Positions 34,999-43,229 of a stretch of 64,000 nucleotides of DNA are shown in pieces. Made by a program: the position numbers and the translations under genes. The first letter of the stretch is position 1. Every line of letters starts with the position of its first letter. The notes beneath the pieces were generated by a model, which did not search any database, had not been told where the DNA came from, and saw only the letters and a list, made by a program, of their open reading frames with translations. The stretch covers positions 310,001 through 374,000 of the forward strand of contig NZ_JABSSU010000001.1 in NCBI RefSeq assembly GCF_013213835.1. Reading direction: 5' to 3'. The DNA comes from Winogradskyella sp. (GTDB lineage Bacteria; Bacteroidota; Bacteroidia; Flavobacteriales; Flavobacteriaceae).

Positions 34999-36762
34999 TC
35001 AATTGTCATTTATTTCTACATTGAGGCCATCTTCAACAACTTGTATGTTTAGTTTTGGCTTTTCTTCATTAGTAAAAGAGGTTGCTTCTTCTTGGTCTTC
35101 AGTTTTAGATTCTAACTCTTCCGAACAGCTTAAACATTTCAGTTCGTCTTTGTAAACTTCTTGGTACTCACCAAAATTAGCACTTCTTAAAATATTGCCG
35201 TAATAGTTATTATAACTTCTTACATTCTTGTCTGCATAAAGAATTGTTCCTTCAGGTACGTAGAGGATAATTGTGACTTCTTGATCACTAAATTTATTGT
35301 CAATATCAGTAATCATGTAAGCATCTAAATCTAAATTACCATTATTAAAAACATAATTGTAATTGATTTTTTCTGCGCGATCTCTTGCTACTTTATAGTT
35401 ACGACCTTCTGCTTCTTTTTCTATTACAATTGAAGCTGTAGAATCTACGGTAGATTTTACAAGTAGCCTTATGTCTGATGATACAATATTCTTACCATTA
35501 TCATCTTCTATGATTTTAAGATCACTATCTCTATGATATATATAACTGTTATACTTAGAAAAGTTTTTCATTCTAATATTTAAAGTATCACCAGATACTA
35601 CAGAAATTTCATCCTTGGAAGACACATTGGCTTCGTAAGCATGTTCTGATGCTTGCCTAACGCCAGTAATTGTTAAACCAATAATAGCAATTAACCATAC
35701 GCCTAATAGAGTGAATTTAGCAACATTACCAATTGATTTTAGGTTGTTAACCAATATTTTCAACCCTAAATAAAAGATGAAGAAAAATGGTATACCAACT
35801 GCAAAGAATATTAGCATTGAAACTAACCATCTCGGAATATTTGCCGCGTTCGCTGCCTCTACAAAATCCATACCTGGTATATGTACAGCATCAGCAATAC
35901 CTACCGAAAAGAAAGCAACAATTAAGCTAATTAAGGTGCTAACTCCAACAATAATTAATATGACTCCAATGAACTTAGCAATAAGCTTTAAGAAAAACAT
36001 TACTATGTTTCCTATAGTGTCAAAAAAGGTTTGGGAACTCGATTTTATACGATTGCCTTGCTTCTTAAAATCTACGTTTTTTACTGAGTCTGAAATGTTA
36101 TCAGACACATTGTCAAAACCTTCCTTTATTTTTTCACCATGTTTCTTAAAGTCTACATTCTTTACCGATTCTGAGACTGATTCAAAGCCGTCTTTAATTT
36201 TTTTTTCAATGTTACTGATGTTCACAGGATCACCAGTCATAGTTAACTTTTCAGCCGTAGTACGAGCTTCTGGAACTAATGCCCAAAAAATAACATAGAT
36301 AAAGACAAATGTTCCGCCGGAACCAATTGCAAGAAGTAACCAAATTAAACGCATCCATAAAGCATCAATACCAAAGTAATGACCAAGCCCGGCAGATACT
36401 CCTCCTATGTATGAGTTGTCTGTATCTCTAAATAGTTTTTTAGTAGGACCCGAGCTGTAGGATGTCTTTTGTTTAGGTTCATCTTCAAATATTTCATCAT
36501 CTACTAAGTAATCTTCTGGTTGTCCCATAATAGAGATGACTTCGTCCACAAGCTTTGTATTAACGACTTGCTTTTCGTTTTGTATGCGCTCAGAGAATAA
36601 CTCGGCAATTCGTGCTTCGATATCTGCTATTATTTCTGAACGACCTTGAGAGTCTGTAAATGAACGTTTTATAGCCTCAAGATAGCGTGATAATTTTAGG
36701 TATGCATCTTCATCGATATGAAAAAATATACCTGCTAAATTAATATTGACTGTTTTATTCAT
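34999..36762 (-). CDS. PspC domain membrane protein (extended)
   Basis: A 587-residue protein. Residues 1-95 form an N-terminal helical domain (FHIDEDAYLKLSRYLEAI, then MGQPEDYL); the PspC domain follows (about 108-165: KKLFRDTDNSYIGGVSAGLGHYFG and a membrane helix). A linker holds two copies of a roughly 24-residue unit ending SVKNVDFKK (186-212 and 211-238). Further membrane helices (about 250-370) precede a periplasmic C-terminal domain. PspC proteins belong to phage-shock-type envelope stress responses. It overlaps the PadR gene by 8 bases and leads into the GIN genes. Confidence 0.88.
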   Translation of the reverse strand: MNKTVNINLAGIFFHIDEDAYLKLSRYLEAIKRSFTDSQGRSEIIADIEARIAELFSERIQNEKQVVNTKLVDEVISIMGQPEDYLVDDEIFEDEPKQKTSYSSGPTKKLFRDTDNSYIGGVSAGLGHYFGIDALWMRLIWLLLAIGSGGTFVFIYVIFWALVPEARTTAEKLTMTGDPVNISNIEKKIKDGFESVSESVKNVDFKKHGEKIKEGFDNVSDNISDSVKNVDFKKQGNRIKSSSQTFFDTIGNIVMFFLKLIAKFIGVILIIVGVSTLISLIVAFFSVGIADAVHIPGMDFVEAANAANIPRWLVSMLIFFAVGIPFFFIFYLGLKILVNNLKSIGNVAKFTLLGVWLIAIIGLTITGVRQASEHAYEANVSSKDEISVVSGDTLNIRMKNFSKYNSYIYHRDSDLKIIEDDNGKNIVSSDIRLLVKSTVDSTASIVIEKEAEGRNYKVARDRAEKINYNYVFNNGNLDLDAYMITDIDNKFSDQEVTIILYVPEGTILYADKNVRSYNNYYGNILRSANFGEYQEVYKDELKCLSCSEELESKTEDQEEATSFTNEEKPKLNIQVVEDGLNVEINDN

Positions 36763-37099
36763 TTTCTGTTGTTTTTGTACTTGTTACTAGGTTAACTGCG
36801 TTTTGTAATTCATTCCAAGTTGTATTTAGTTCGTTAAGAAACAATTTTCCAGTTTCTGTAAGTCCGTAATATTTTCTTGGTGGTCCTGATGTGGATTCTT
36901 CCCAGCGATAGTTGAGAAGCCCAGCATTTTTTAATCTTGTAAGTAGTGGATATATAGTGCCCTCCACTACAAGCATCTTAGCGTCCTTTAGTGTGCCGAG
37001 TATCTCTGCAACGTAGGCATCGTCATCTTTTAGGATAGATAAGATGCAATACTCCAAAACACCTTTACGCATTTGTGCTTTTGTATTTTCTATTTTCAT
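36755..37099 (-). CDS. PadR family transcriptional regulator
   Basis: A 114-residue winged-helix regulator: KGVLEYCILSILKDDDAYVAEIL, then VVEGTIYPLLTRLKNAGLL and the wing ESTSGPPRKYYGLTETG. It overlaps the PspC start by 8 bases, so the regulator is coupled to its likely target. PadR proteins usually repress their own operon in response to membrane or phenolic stress. First gene of the PadR-PspC-GIN set; the DUF4870 gene lies 97 bases upstream in the same direction. Confidence 0.92.
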   Translation of the reverse strand: MKIENTKAQMRKGVLEYCILSILKDDDAYVAEILGTLKDAKMLVVEGTIYPLLTRLKNAGLLNYRWEESTSGPPRKYYGLTETGKLFLNELNTTWNELQNAVNLVTSTKTTENE

Positions 37100-37196
37100 A
37101 CTCTGATACGATTAAATTTGATTAAACTGTTCATTTTTTGATTGATTTATACTCTTTTTTGAAAGGAGATTGATTGATGATTTTATTTCTATATTA

Positions 37197-37643
37197 TTAT
37201 TTTAAAAAGTTGATGGTCAAAGGATATTGATATAATTGCCCATCTCTCGCGGACAAACTTGCTTTTACTATGAGCGCCAGTTCTATAATAAACCCTATTA
37301 CAGCTAGTACTCCAAGTCCACCACCTATGTATAGTAAAGGAGAAGGTTCACCTAGGTTGATATGAAAATTATTGAAGCCATGAAAATTGATCACGTTCAT
37401 GTTATCAAATAACCTAAAGATGAAAAAAGGAACACTTATAGTACCTATTACAATAGCATAGAGTAATACACTAATTTGAAAGTTGATTGCTTGCTTTCCA
37501 TGTTTATCTACAAATTCAGATTTATCCTTATTAACTGTCCAAAGGATGATTGGTCCTATAAAATTTCCAAACGGAATGAAAAATCTTGAAAAGGTAGATA
37601 AATGTATAAATGTTGCTAAATTTTTGGTATGCTTATCGATCAT
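37197..37643 (-). CDS. DUF4870 domain membrane protein
   Basis: A 148-residue protein with about four hydrophobic segments. The DUF4870 signature is clear: FIHLSTFSRFFIPFGNFIGP, then WTVNKDKSEFVDKHGKQAINFQ. Function unknown; often located near envelope stress or PspC genes as here. The promoter -7 element lies 30 bases upstream. It may share transcription with PadR downstream. Confidence 0.85.
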   Translation of the reverse strand: MIDKHTKNLATFIHLSTFSRFFIPFGNFIGPIILWTVNKDKSEFVDKHGKQAINFQISVLLYAIVIGTISVPFFIFRLFDNMNVINFHGFNNFHINLGEPSPLLYIGGGLGVLAVIGFIIELALIVKASLSARDGQLYQYPLTINFLK

Positions 37644-37672
37644 TTTTAAAAAGTATATAATAGTTTCTTATG

Positions 37673-37680
37673 CAAATATA
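37673..37680 (-). promoter_or_regulatory. Predicted -7 element for the DUF4870 gene
   Basis: CAAATATA on the plus strand reads TATATTTG on the minus strand, an exact TAnnTTTG match, 30 bases ahead of ATG 37643. Confidence 0.5.
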
Positions 37681-37790
37681 TGTCTAAAAGAAGGTAGTGT
37701 GTTACGCATAGTACCTAATATTAACATATTTTTAACATTAGTAAGGGTGAAATAATTCAATTATTTTAGTGCAGAATCAAAACAAACAGT

Positions 37791-38246
37791 ATGTCTATCT
37801 CACCTTCAAAACTGAATACTTTTCTAATGTTTAAGCTACCTGCAGCTTATTTTACAGGTGTGAGAACTAAATTTATTGATGATACTACATGTATTGTAAA
37901 GGTGAAGCATCGTTGGATTAATCAAAATCCTTTTAAATCTATGTTTTGGGCAGTCCAAGGTATGGCGGCTGAATTAACAACTGGTGCTTTAATGATGTTG
38001 AAAATTAAAAAAAGCGGTAAAAACATATCTATGTTAGTGGCCAATAATAATGCAACTTTTATAAAAAAAGCAACAGGTATTATCACATTTAAGTGTGTTG
38101 AAGGCAATAAAATAGATAATGCTATTGCAAAAGCTATAGAGACTGGTGAAGGGCAAACGGTATGGTTAAATGCTAATGGTATTAATAAAGATGGGGTAGA
38201 AGTGTCTTCTTTTAATTTTGAATGGACAATCAAATTAAAATCGTAA
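37791..38246 (+). CDS. DUF4442 (hotdog-fold thioesterase-like) protein
   Basis: A 151-residue cytosolic protein with the hotdog-type DUF4442 arrangement: FKLPAAYFTGVRTKFID, VKHRWINQNPFKSMFWAVQGMAAE (the central helix region) and late strands VEVSSFNFEWTIK. The family resembles acyl-CoA thioesterases and YiiD C-terminal domains, but the substrate is unknown. Divergent from DUF4870 with 147 bases between. AIM24 follows in the same direction after about 120 bases. Confidence 0.8.
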   Translation: MSISPSKLNTFLMFKLPAAYFTGVRTKFIDDTTCIVKVKHRWINQNPFKSMFWAVQGMAAELTTGALMMLKIKKSGKNISMLVANNNATFIKKATGIITFKCVEGNKIDNAIAKAIETGEGQTVWLNANGINKDGVEVSSFNFEWTIKLKS

Positions 38247-38365
38247 ATTTTAATTTGAAGTAAATAATTTATAGTATTCGGTAATTAGGGTCTTTAATTA
38301 TTTAATCTGTAACAAAACCAAATATTTTTCAACATATCAACAAATCAATTAAAAAAACAAAACTT

Positions 38366-39181
38366 ATGGATTTTACTGAAAGAAATAGCCACGAAATAGA
38401 CTACCGAATTTTTGGTGAAGAAATGCAATTTGTAGAGATCGAATTAGATCCTCAGGAAGCCGTTATAGCAGAATCTGGTAGCTTTATGATGATGGATGAT
38501 GGTATAAAAATGGATACTATTTTTGGCGACGGTTCTCAAAAAGATCAAGGGTTTTTAGGTAAAATACTTGGTGCTGGAAAACGTATTCTCACAGGTGAAA
38601 GTTTATTCATGACAGCTTTTTATAATGAACTTTCTGGAAAGCGCAATGTGTCTTTTGCTTCGCCTTATCCAGGTAAAATTATTCCTCTAGATCTTAATGA
38701 ATTTAGAGGTAAGTTTATCTGTCAAAAAGATGCATTCCTTTGTGCTGCTAAAGGTGTAAGTGTTGGTATTGAATTCTCAAAAAAATTAGGTAGAGGTTTA
38801 TTTGGAGGTGAAGGATTCATCATGCAAAAACTAGAAGGTGACGGAATGGCTTTTGTGCACGCTGGTGGAACAATGGCCGAAAAGACATTACAACCTGGTG
38901 AAGTGATGCGTGTAGATACCGGTTGCATTGTTGGTTTTACACAAGATGTTGATTATGATATTGAGTTTGTGAAAGGTATTAAGAATTCGATCTTTGGTGG
39001 TGAAGGATTATTTTTTGCAAGGCTAAAAGGTCCTGGGAAAGTATATATTCAATCTTTACCATTTAGCCGATTAGCCAATAGAGTTATTGCATCAGCACCG
39101 CGTAATGGTGGAAATTCAAAAGGAGAAGGAAGCATTTTAGGAGGGCTAGGAGATCTGCTTGATGGGGATAATAGGTTTTAA
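38366..39181 (+). CDS. AIM24 / TIGR00266 family protein
   Basis: A 271-residue AIM24-type beta-sandwich protein. Family landmarks: [25 protein letters not shown], the repeated Gly-rich [19 protein letters not shown] and [23 protein letters not shown], and [10 protein letters not shown]. Mitochondrial AIM24 stabilises cristae organisation; the bacterial proteins are uncharacterised, possibly membrane-associated. No signal peptide. It has its own leader and is followed after 150 bases by a 65-residue gene. Confidence 0.88.
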   Translation: MDFTERNSHEIDYRIFGEEMQFVEIELDPQEAVIAESGSFMMMDDGIKMDTIFGDGSQKDQGFLGKILGAGKRILTGESLFMTAFYNELSGKRNVSFASPYPGKIIPLDLNEFRGKFICQKDAFLCAAKGVSVGIEFSKKLGRGLFGGEGFIMQKLEGDGMAFVHAGGTMAEKTLQPGEVMRVDTGCIVGFTQDVDYDIEFVKGIKNSIFGGEGLFFARLKGPGKVYIQSLPFSRLANRVIASAPRNGGNSKGEGSILGGLGDLLDGDNRF

Positions 39182-39333
39182 TTTAGCTCTAGTTATTTTA
39201 ACATAACAAGACGTTAAACTTTTGCACTTCAATAATGCAAATTCTAATTTTTTATTATATTTAATTTCCAATTGAAACAATAGCCTATAGAAAAAACTAC
39301 ATTTTTTGTTAAACCTAAAACAAATTATTACCT

Positions 39334-39531
39334 ATGGCGAGAGCGATGTTTGAGTACACGAAAACTGTACTTAAAAAGGTGAGTTTTGATGCGACATTAT
39401 TCTGTAAAGAAGTGCAAAAAGCGGTAAAACGGTTACTGCCTCACGAACTGGAAGAGTTAAGAATTTTTATTCAGTCACTAATCAATCAAAACCCTGAATT
39501 AAATCAATGTATGATTTATCTTAAAGCATAA
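39334..39531 (+). CDS. Small protein of unknown function (65 residues)
   Basis: A 65-residue, helix-rich cytosolic protein: a basic first half (YTKTVLKKVSFDATLFCKEV) and a second amphipathic helix (LLPHELEELRIFIQSLINQN). I believe it to be real because it has a complete frame with ATG, and an intrinsic terminator directly follows its stop codon. Fits the type of small proteins widely kept in Flavobacteriaceae; function unknown. Confidence 0.65.
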   Translation: MARAMFEYTKTVLKKVSFDATLFCKEVQKAVKRLLPHELEELRIFIQSLINQNPELNQCMIYLKA

Positions 39532-39561
39532 AAAAAAAGCGACTTACGAGTCGCTTTTTTT
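39531..39561 (+). terminator. Intrinsic terminator, copy A of a duplicated 31-mer
   Basis: Eight A, then GCGACT-tacg? arms reading GCGACTTACGAGTCGC, then seven T, beginning on the stop codon of the 65-residue gene. An identical 31-base copy in the same orientation occurs at 42646-42676. Confidence 0.88.
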
Positions 39562-39801
39562 AATTTCCTAAAAAGTATGGAGTTAAAAATAATTGTAATA
39601 AGTAAATGAGATATTAAAATTAATGATTACTCATCAATCTAGATTATAAACACACAACACTAGAACGCAAATGACGATTTTACATCAACAAAGAATCATA
39701 TAAAGTTAAAATGCCAAGTCTACTTTCACCTCAATAAAAATGGGTTTAGATGGATGCTAGACCACCCTTTAATAGATAAAGTAGTCTTTTATTTTAGCGC
39801 T

Positions 39802-40170
39802 TTAAGCATGTAATAGAAATCTATTAAATAGCCAATAGAGTAAAATGGCCAAAGAAAATATAAATAAACCGTAAGCTGAAGTAATCATAGAAACCTTAAA
39901 TCCATCTATAAATACATTTGGGGTACTAATAACCTCACCCATTTTAACAGCCTTAAATGCGGTAAACAGGCCGACTATTTGACCCAAAAGACCAAAAACT
40001 AAGGCCATATATCCCAGATGTCTAAGAGCATATAATTTTTTATCTGAACGTTTTGTTTTTTTTAAACAGAAAGCTAAAATTATAAAAACCGAAATAGTTA
40101 TAATTATTAGAAGTATAATAGAAAGCATACTCATAAATATTGGTCCACCTCTATTAAATAAATTCGTCAT
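39802..40170 (-). CDS. MotA/TolQ/ExbB-like proton channel family protein (short, orphan)
   Basis: About 122 residues from ATG 40170. Three hydrophobic helices; the core RHLGYMALVFGLLGQIVGLFTAF and the later FKVSMITSAYGLFIF resemble the two pore helices of ExbB/TolQ/MotA proteins. No ExbD/TolR or MotB partner lies nearby, so it is an orphan. A longer in-frame TTG start (40239) is possible but would lie upstream of the -7 element at 40213-40220. Divergent from the LytTR gene, so the two may be functionally linked. Confidence 0.75.
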   Translation of the reverse strand: MTNLFNRGGPIFMSMLSIILLIIITISVFIILAFCLKKTKRSDKKLYALRHLGYMALVFGLLGQIVGLFTAFKAVKMGEVISTPNVFIDGFKVSMITSAYGLFIFSLAILLYWLFNRFLLHA

Positions 40171-40212
40171 TTTATCTTGTTTTTTAAATACTTCTGTTAT
40201 TTTTTTGTGATT

Positions 40213-40220
40213 CAAAAATA
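40213..40220 (-). promoter_or_regulatory. Predicted -7 element for the MotA/TolQ-like gene
   Basis: CAAAAATA on the plus strand reads TATTTTTG on the minus strand, giving an inferred leader of about 36 nt to ATG 40170. Confidence 0.4.
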
Positions 40221-40254
40221 ACTCAAACTTTTTAATCAAACGATCGATTTTTGG

Positions 40255-41013
40255 ATGAAACGAACCAATTTAATGCTATTAATTTATTGGGTTAGTATTC
40301 TTATTGCCTTAACATTAATCTTTGGGTTTAGCTGGAAAAGTTTTAATCTAGCATTCTACTTTTCATTATCTCTATTACCAGTAGTTATAGTGACAACTCA
40401 TATTTTTAATTGGTATTTAGTTCCAAAATATTTACTTAAAAATCAGTATTTAAAATTCATACTTTATTTTTTCTATGTGATAATTATTTCTTTGTATCTA
40501 GAAATGTTAGTGTCGGTATTTTCCTTTGTGGTTATTGCTGATACCGATCAAAGTAAGGTAGATTTAGATGGTATATCACTATTTACTTTAACTATTACAA
40601 TGTATCTTATTGTATTTGCCACTGGCTTTATTAGGTTTTTATATAAGTATAAAAAACGAGAACAAGATTTAAGTGAGCTTTTATTGGTAAAACACAAAAA
40701 TGAAATAAGTACAATTACAGTTCGGTCTAATCGCAAAAACCAATTAATAAATCTTAGCAAGATTATTTATGTAGAGAGTTTAAATGACTATATCAAAATC
40801 ATTACAGACCAATCAGAATTTACTTCTAGAAAAAGGATAAGTAATTTAGCACAAGAATTACCAGACTATTTTGTAAGAATTCACCGTTCATTCATTGTAA
40901 ATAATAAAAGAGTAAAATCATTCACTTCAACAAACGTATTTATTAATAATACGTCCTTACCCATAAGTCGCACCTACAAGGACAACGCTCTTAAAAAATT
41001 GAGATCTAGTTAA
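40255..41013 (+). CDS. Membrane-bound LytTR-domain transcriptional regulator
   Basis: A 252-residue protein: four transmembrane helices (about 5-125), a short linker, and a C-terminal LytTR DNA-binding domain (about 150-250: KIIYVESLNDYIKIIT, RISNLAQELPDYFVRIHRSFIVN, and the C-terminal FINNTSLPISRTYKDN). It lacks a receiver domain, so it is a one-component membrane regulator that could sense a lipophilic signal directly. It diverges from the MotA/TolQ-like gene and precedes a membrane hydrolase gene by 126 bases. Confidence 0.88.
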   Translation: MKRTNLMLLIYWVSILIALTLIFGFSWKSFNLAFYFSLSLLPVVIVTTHIFNWYLVPKYLLKNQYLKFILYFFYVIIISLYLEMLVSVFSFVVIADTDQSKVDLDGISLFTLTITMYLIVFATGFIRFLYKYKKREQDLSELLLVKHKNEISTITVRSNRKNQLINLSKIIYVESLNDYIKIITDQSEFTSRKRISNLAQELPDYFVRIHRSFIVNNKRVKSFTSTNVFINNTSLPISRTYKDNALKKLRSS

Positions 41014-41139
41014 GTTGCACTCATTTACTTAATTCTAACCGTTTTTTTAGGTAGAATTCACTTTTTGATATGGATTCTACATTGTGTGAAACTTATGTAA
41101 GACCTAATATTGTTTGCATAAATCCTTAAATTTTTAGCT

Positions 41140-42582
41140 ATGCAATTATTTGAAATTCTGATTACGTTAATGTCTAGTATTACGGTGTTATCTTGTCTAA
41201 TTTTTAAACAACCATTGTACCCGAAAGTCGTTATATTGATTTTGACAATATTATTACTCATCAATTTATTTTTTGAAGGCTACCGTTGGCAAATGTTACC
41301 CATTTATATAGTGTTTTTATGGGCAATAACTTTTTTAGTTAGAAAGCAAAAACTTGAACAATCTTCATTTTTAAGGATATTTAGATTTTTAGTATTCATT
41401 GTATTAATTGGCTCTGGTATTTTTCTTTCACTGGCACTTCCAATTTTTGATTTACCTCAGCCTAGTGGTGATTATAACGTGGGAACACATGACGTACTCA
41501 TTGAATTAGATAGGGAAGAGGTTATTACAAAAAGTAAAACGGACAAAAGACAAATAATGGTTAAGGTTTGGTATCCGTCTAACGAGGTTGGATCTGTACA
41601 AGACCAATATATAGATAAAGGTGGTAGGCACGGCTTTGCTAAAAAATATAGCTTACCATTTTCAACCTTTAATTATTTAGATAAGATAGAAACTAATGTA
41701 TATAAAGATGTAAAACTAGCAGAAGATAGTTTCCCTGTTTTAATATTTTCACATGGCTACAATTCTAAGGCAAATAATTATTATACACTTATTTCTGAAA
41801 TTGTAAGTCAAGGGTATATTGTTTTTGCAGTAAACCATACCTATGAAAGTACTGGTACTACTTTTTTAGATGGATCTGAAGTTTATTTTAATAATGAATA
41901 TGCCGAAAAAATTCAGCAAGATACATGGCAAGAAATGAAACCAGTGATCAACGCATTTAAAGAAGGATTATCGTTTCAACAAAGACACCCAATCGTAAGA
42001 AAAGCGTTAAAAGAATATTTTGTTAGAGAGATGGTAGAAAGATGGTCTCAAGATCTCAAAAGTGTTATTGATGAGCTTGAAGAATATAATAATAATGGGT
42101 TTTTTAAAAACAGTCTAGATTTGTCTAAAATTGGTGTTTTTGGACATTCGCGTGGAGGTGGTGCGGCTGGTGAGACGCTATTAACAGATGATAGAATTAA
42201 AGCTGGTGTTAATATCGATGGTGTGCAATGGGGAAAAATAGTTGATACCTCTTTTGATAATCCATTTTTATTTATTTCTGCTGATTGGCCTGAGGATAAA
42301 GAAGATTTAAACTCTCATGCTTATATAAGTAAAAGTAAGACAATCTTTTATGATGCAAGAATATCTGAAACAAATCATAGTAATTTTATGGATATTCCAT
42401 TAATGGTGGGATTTAATTTTATTAGTGAAGCCGGTGAAATTGAACCTAAGTTAGCTCTTGAAATCACAAACAATCTTATAGTTTCATTTTTCGATAAACA
42501 TCTAAAAGGCAAAGCCACAAGTATAGAGCCATTAACTTCGAGCTATCAAAATTTGAAACTTGAGGTTTTTGAAACTAAATAA
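41140..42582 (+). CDS. Alpha/beta hydrolase, PAF-acetylhydrolase II-like, membrane-anchored
   Basis: A 480-residue protein. Four hydrophobic helices (about 1-102) tether an exported alpha/beta hydrolase. The nucleophile is Ser337 in GHSRGGG, the oxyanion region is IFSHGYNSK (203-210), and a probable catalytic His lies in ETNHSNFMDIP near residue 420. The family hydrolyses short-chain acyl esters in phospholipids or other lipids (Lp-PLA2 type). Position next to a membrane LytTR regulator suggests regulated lipid or ester turnover. It ends just before copy B of the duplicated terminator. Confidence 0.82.
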   Translation: MQLFEILITLMSSITVLSCLIFKQPLYPKVVILILTILLLINLFFEGYRWQMLPIYIVFLWAITFLVRKQKLEQSSFLRIFRFLVFIVLIGSGIFLSLALPIFDLPQPSGDYNVGTHDVLIELDREEVITKSKTDKRQIMVKVWYPSNEVGSVQDQYIDKGGRHGFAKKYSLPFSTFNYLDKIETNVYKDVKLAEDSFPVLIFSHGYNSKANNYYTLISEIVSQGYIVFAVNHTYESTGTTFLDGSEVYFNNEYAEKIQQDTWQEMKPVINAFKEGLSFQQRHPIVRKALKEYFVREMVERWSQDLKSVIDELEEYNNNGFFKNSLDLSKIGVFGHSRGGGAAGETLLTDDRIKAGVNIDGVQWGKIVDTSFDNPFLFISADWPEDKEDLNSHAYISKSKTIFYDARISETNHSNFMDIPLMVGFNFISEAGEIEPKLALEITNNLIVSFFDKHLKGKATSIEPLTSSYQNLKLEVFETK

Positions 42583-42645
42583 AACATATTTTAATAGGTA
42601 AATTTCTATTGTTTGACAGTTTACGTTATTAAGGGGAAATAAAAC

Positions 42646-42676
42646 AAAAAAAAGCGACTTACGAGTCGCTTTTTTT
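42646..42676 (+). terminator. Intrinsic terminator, copy B of a duplicated 31-mer
   Basis: Identical over 31 bases to the terminator at 39531-39561 and in the same orientation, including the A and T runs. It closes the hydrolase transcript and lies just upstream of the Cys-rich small gene promoter. Confidence 0.88.
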
Positions 42677-42688
42677 ATTTTGAAAGTA

Positions 42689-42696
42689 TACTTTTG
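42689..42696 (+). promoter_or_regulatory. Predicted -7 element for the Cys-rich/MbnP unit
   Basis: TACTTTTG is an exact TAnnTTTG match 18 bases ahead of the candidate CTG start at 42714 and 69 bases ahead of the first ATG (42765). Confidence 0.5.
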
Positions 42697-42713
42697 TACT
42701 AAAATTTCTCAAG

Positions 42714-43088
42714 CTGAAAAGACTCGCTATTGCTATATTATTTCTTTCCTTTGCACTGAGACCCATGTTCTACGTAGGTAATGTGTTGTACTACCAACTA
42801 AATATAGATTATATAGTAGATACTTATTGCGTAAATAAGGATAAGCCACAGTTACAGTGTAACGGAAAGTGTCATTTAGCGAAGCAATTAAATACCTCTA
42901 CAGGCGATGCAAGTCATGATGCCATTATGAATTTGTATGATTCTTTTTTTCCGGTATTTTCAGAATATCCTTACGATATTAAAGTAGAAAGTCAAGAACC
43001 TTGCAAAGGTAAAAAGGTTATTTTCACCGCAAATCAAAACTACACTTATGGTTTTGAGTATTTTCATTTTAAACCACCAATTGTTTAA
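42714..43088 (+). CDS. Small Cys-rich exported/membrane protein (CNGKC type)
   Basis: No ATG precedes the hydrophobic leader, yet the frame stays open upstream to a TGA at 42681. With CTG 42714 as start the protein has 124 residues and a normal signal/anchor KRLAIAILFLSFALRP. The first ATG (42765) would drop it. The mature part has four cysteines: C39-VNKDKPQLQ-C49-NGK-C53-HL, and C97 (EPCKGK). The CNGKCHL group looks like a metal or disulfide site. It precedes MbnP by 141 bases; association with that copper locus is inference. Confidence 0.7.
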   Translation: MKRLAIAILFLSFALRPMFYVGNVLYYQLNIDYIVDTYCVNKDKPQLQCNGKCHLAKQLNTSTGDASHDAIMNLYDSFFPVFSEYPYDIKVESQEPCKGKKVIFTANQNYTYGFEYFHFKPPIV

Positions 43089-43229
43089 GCTTATAAACAA
43101 AAGTTTACAACGTAAACACAAGTTTTTAGAGTAGTTATCACCATAACTGTTCTAACATAACTGTGCTATACTCTTATTTATGAGATGTAGCCCAAATGCC
43201 TTATTCAATTACAATTAAAATTATATAAA

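Noticed and set aside
39562-39801. Possible gene remnant in the 240-base spacer
   Set aside because: Six-frame reading shows only short fragments with frequent stops and no recognisable motif.
42765-43088. ATG 42765 as the start of the Cys-rich protein
   Set aside because: It would cut off an intact hydrophobic leader encoded in frame directly upstream.
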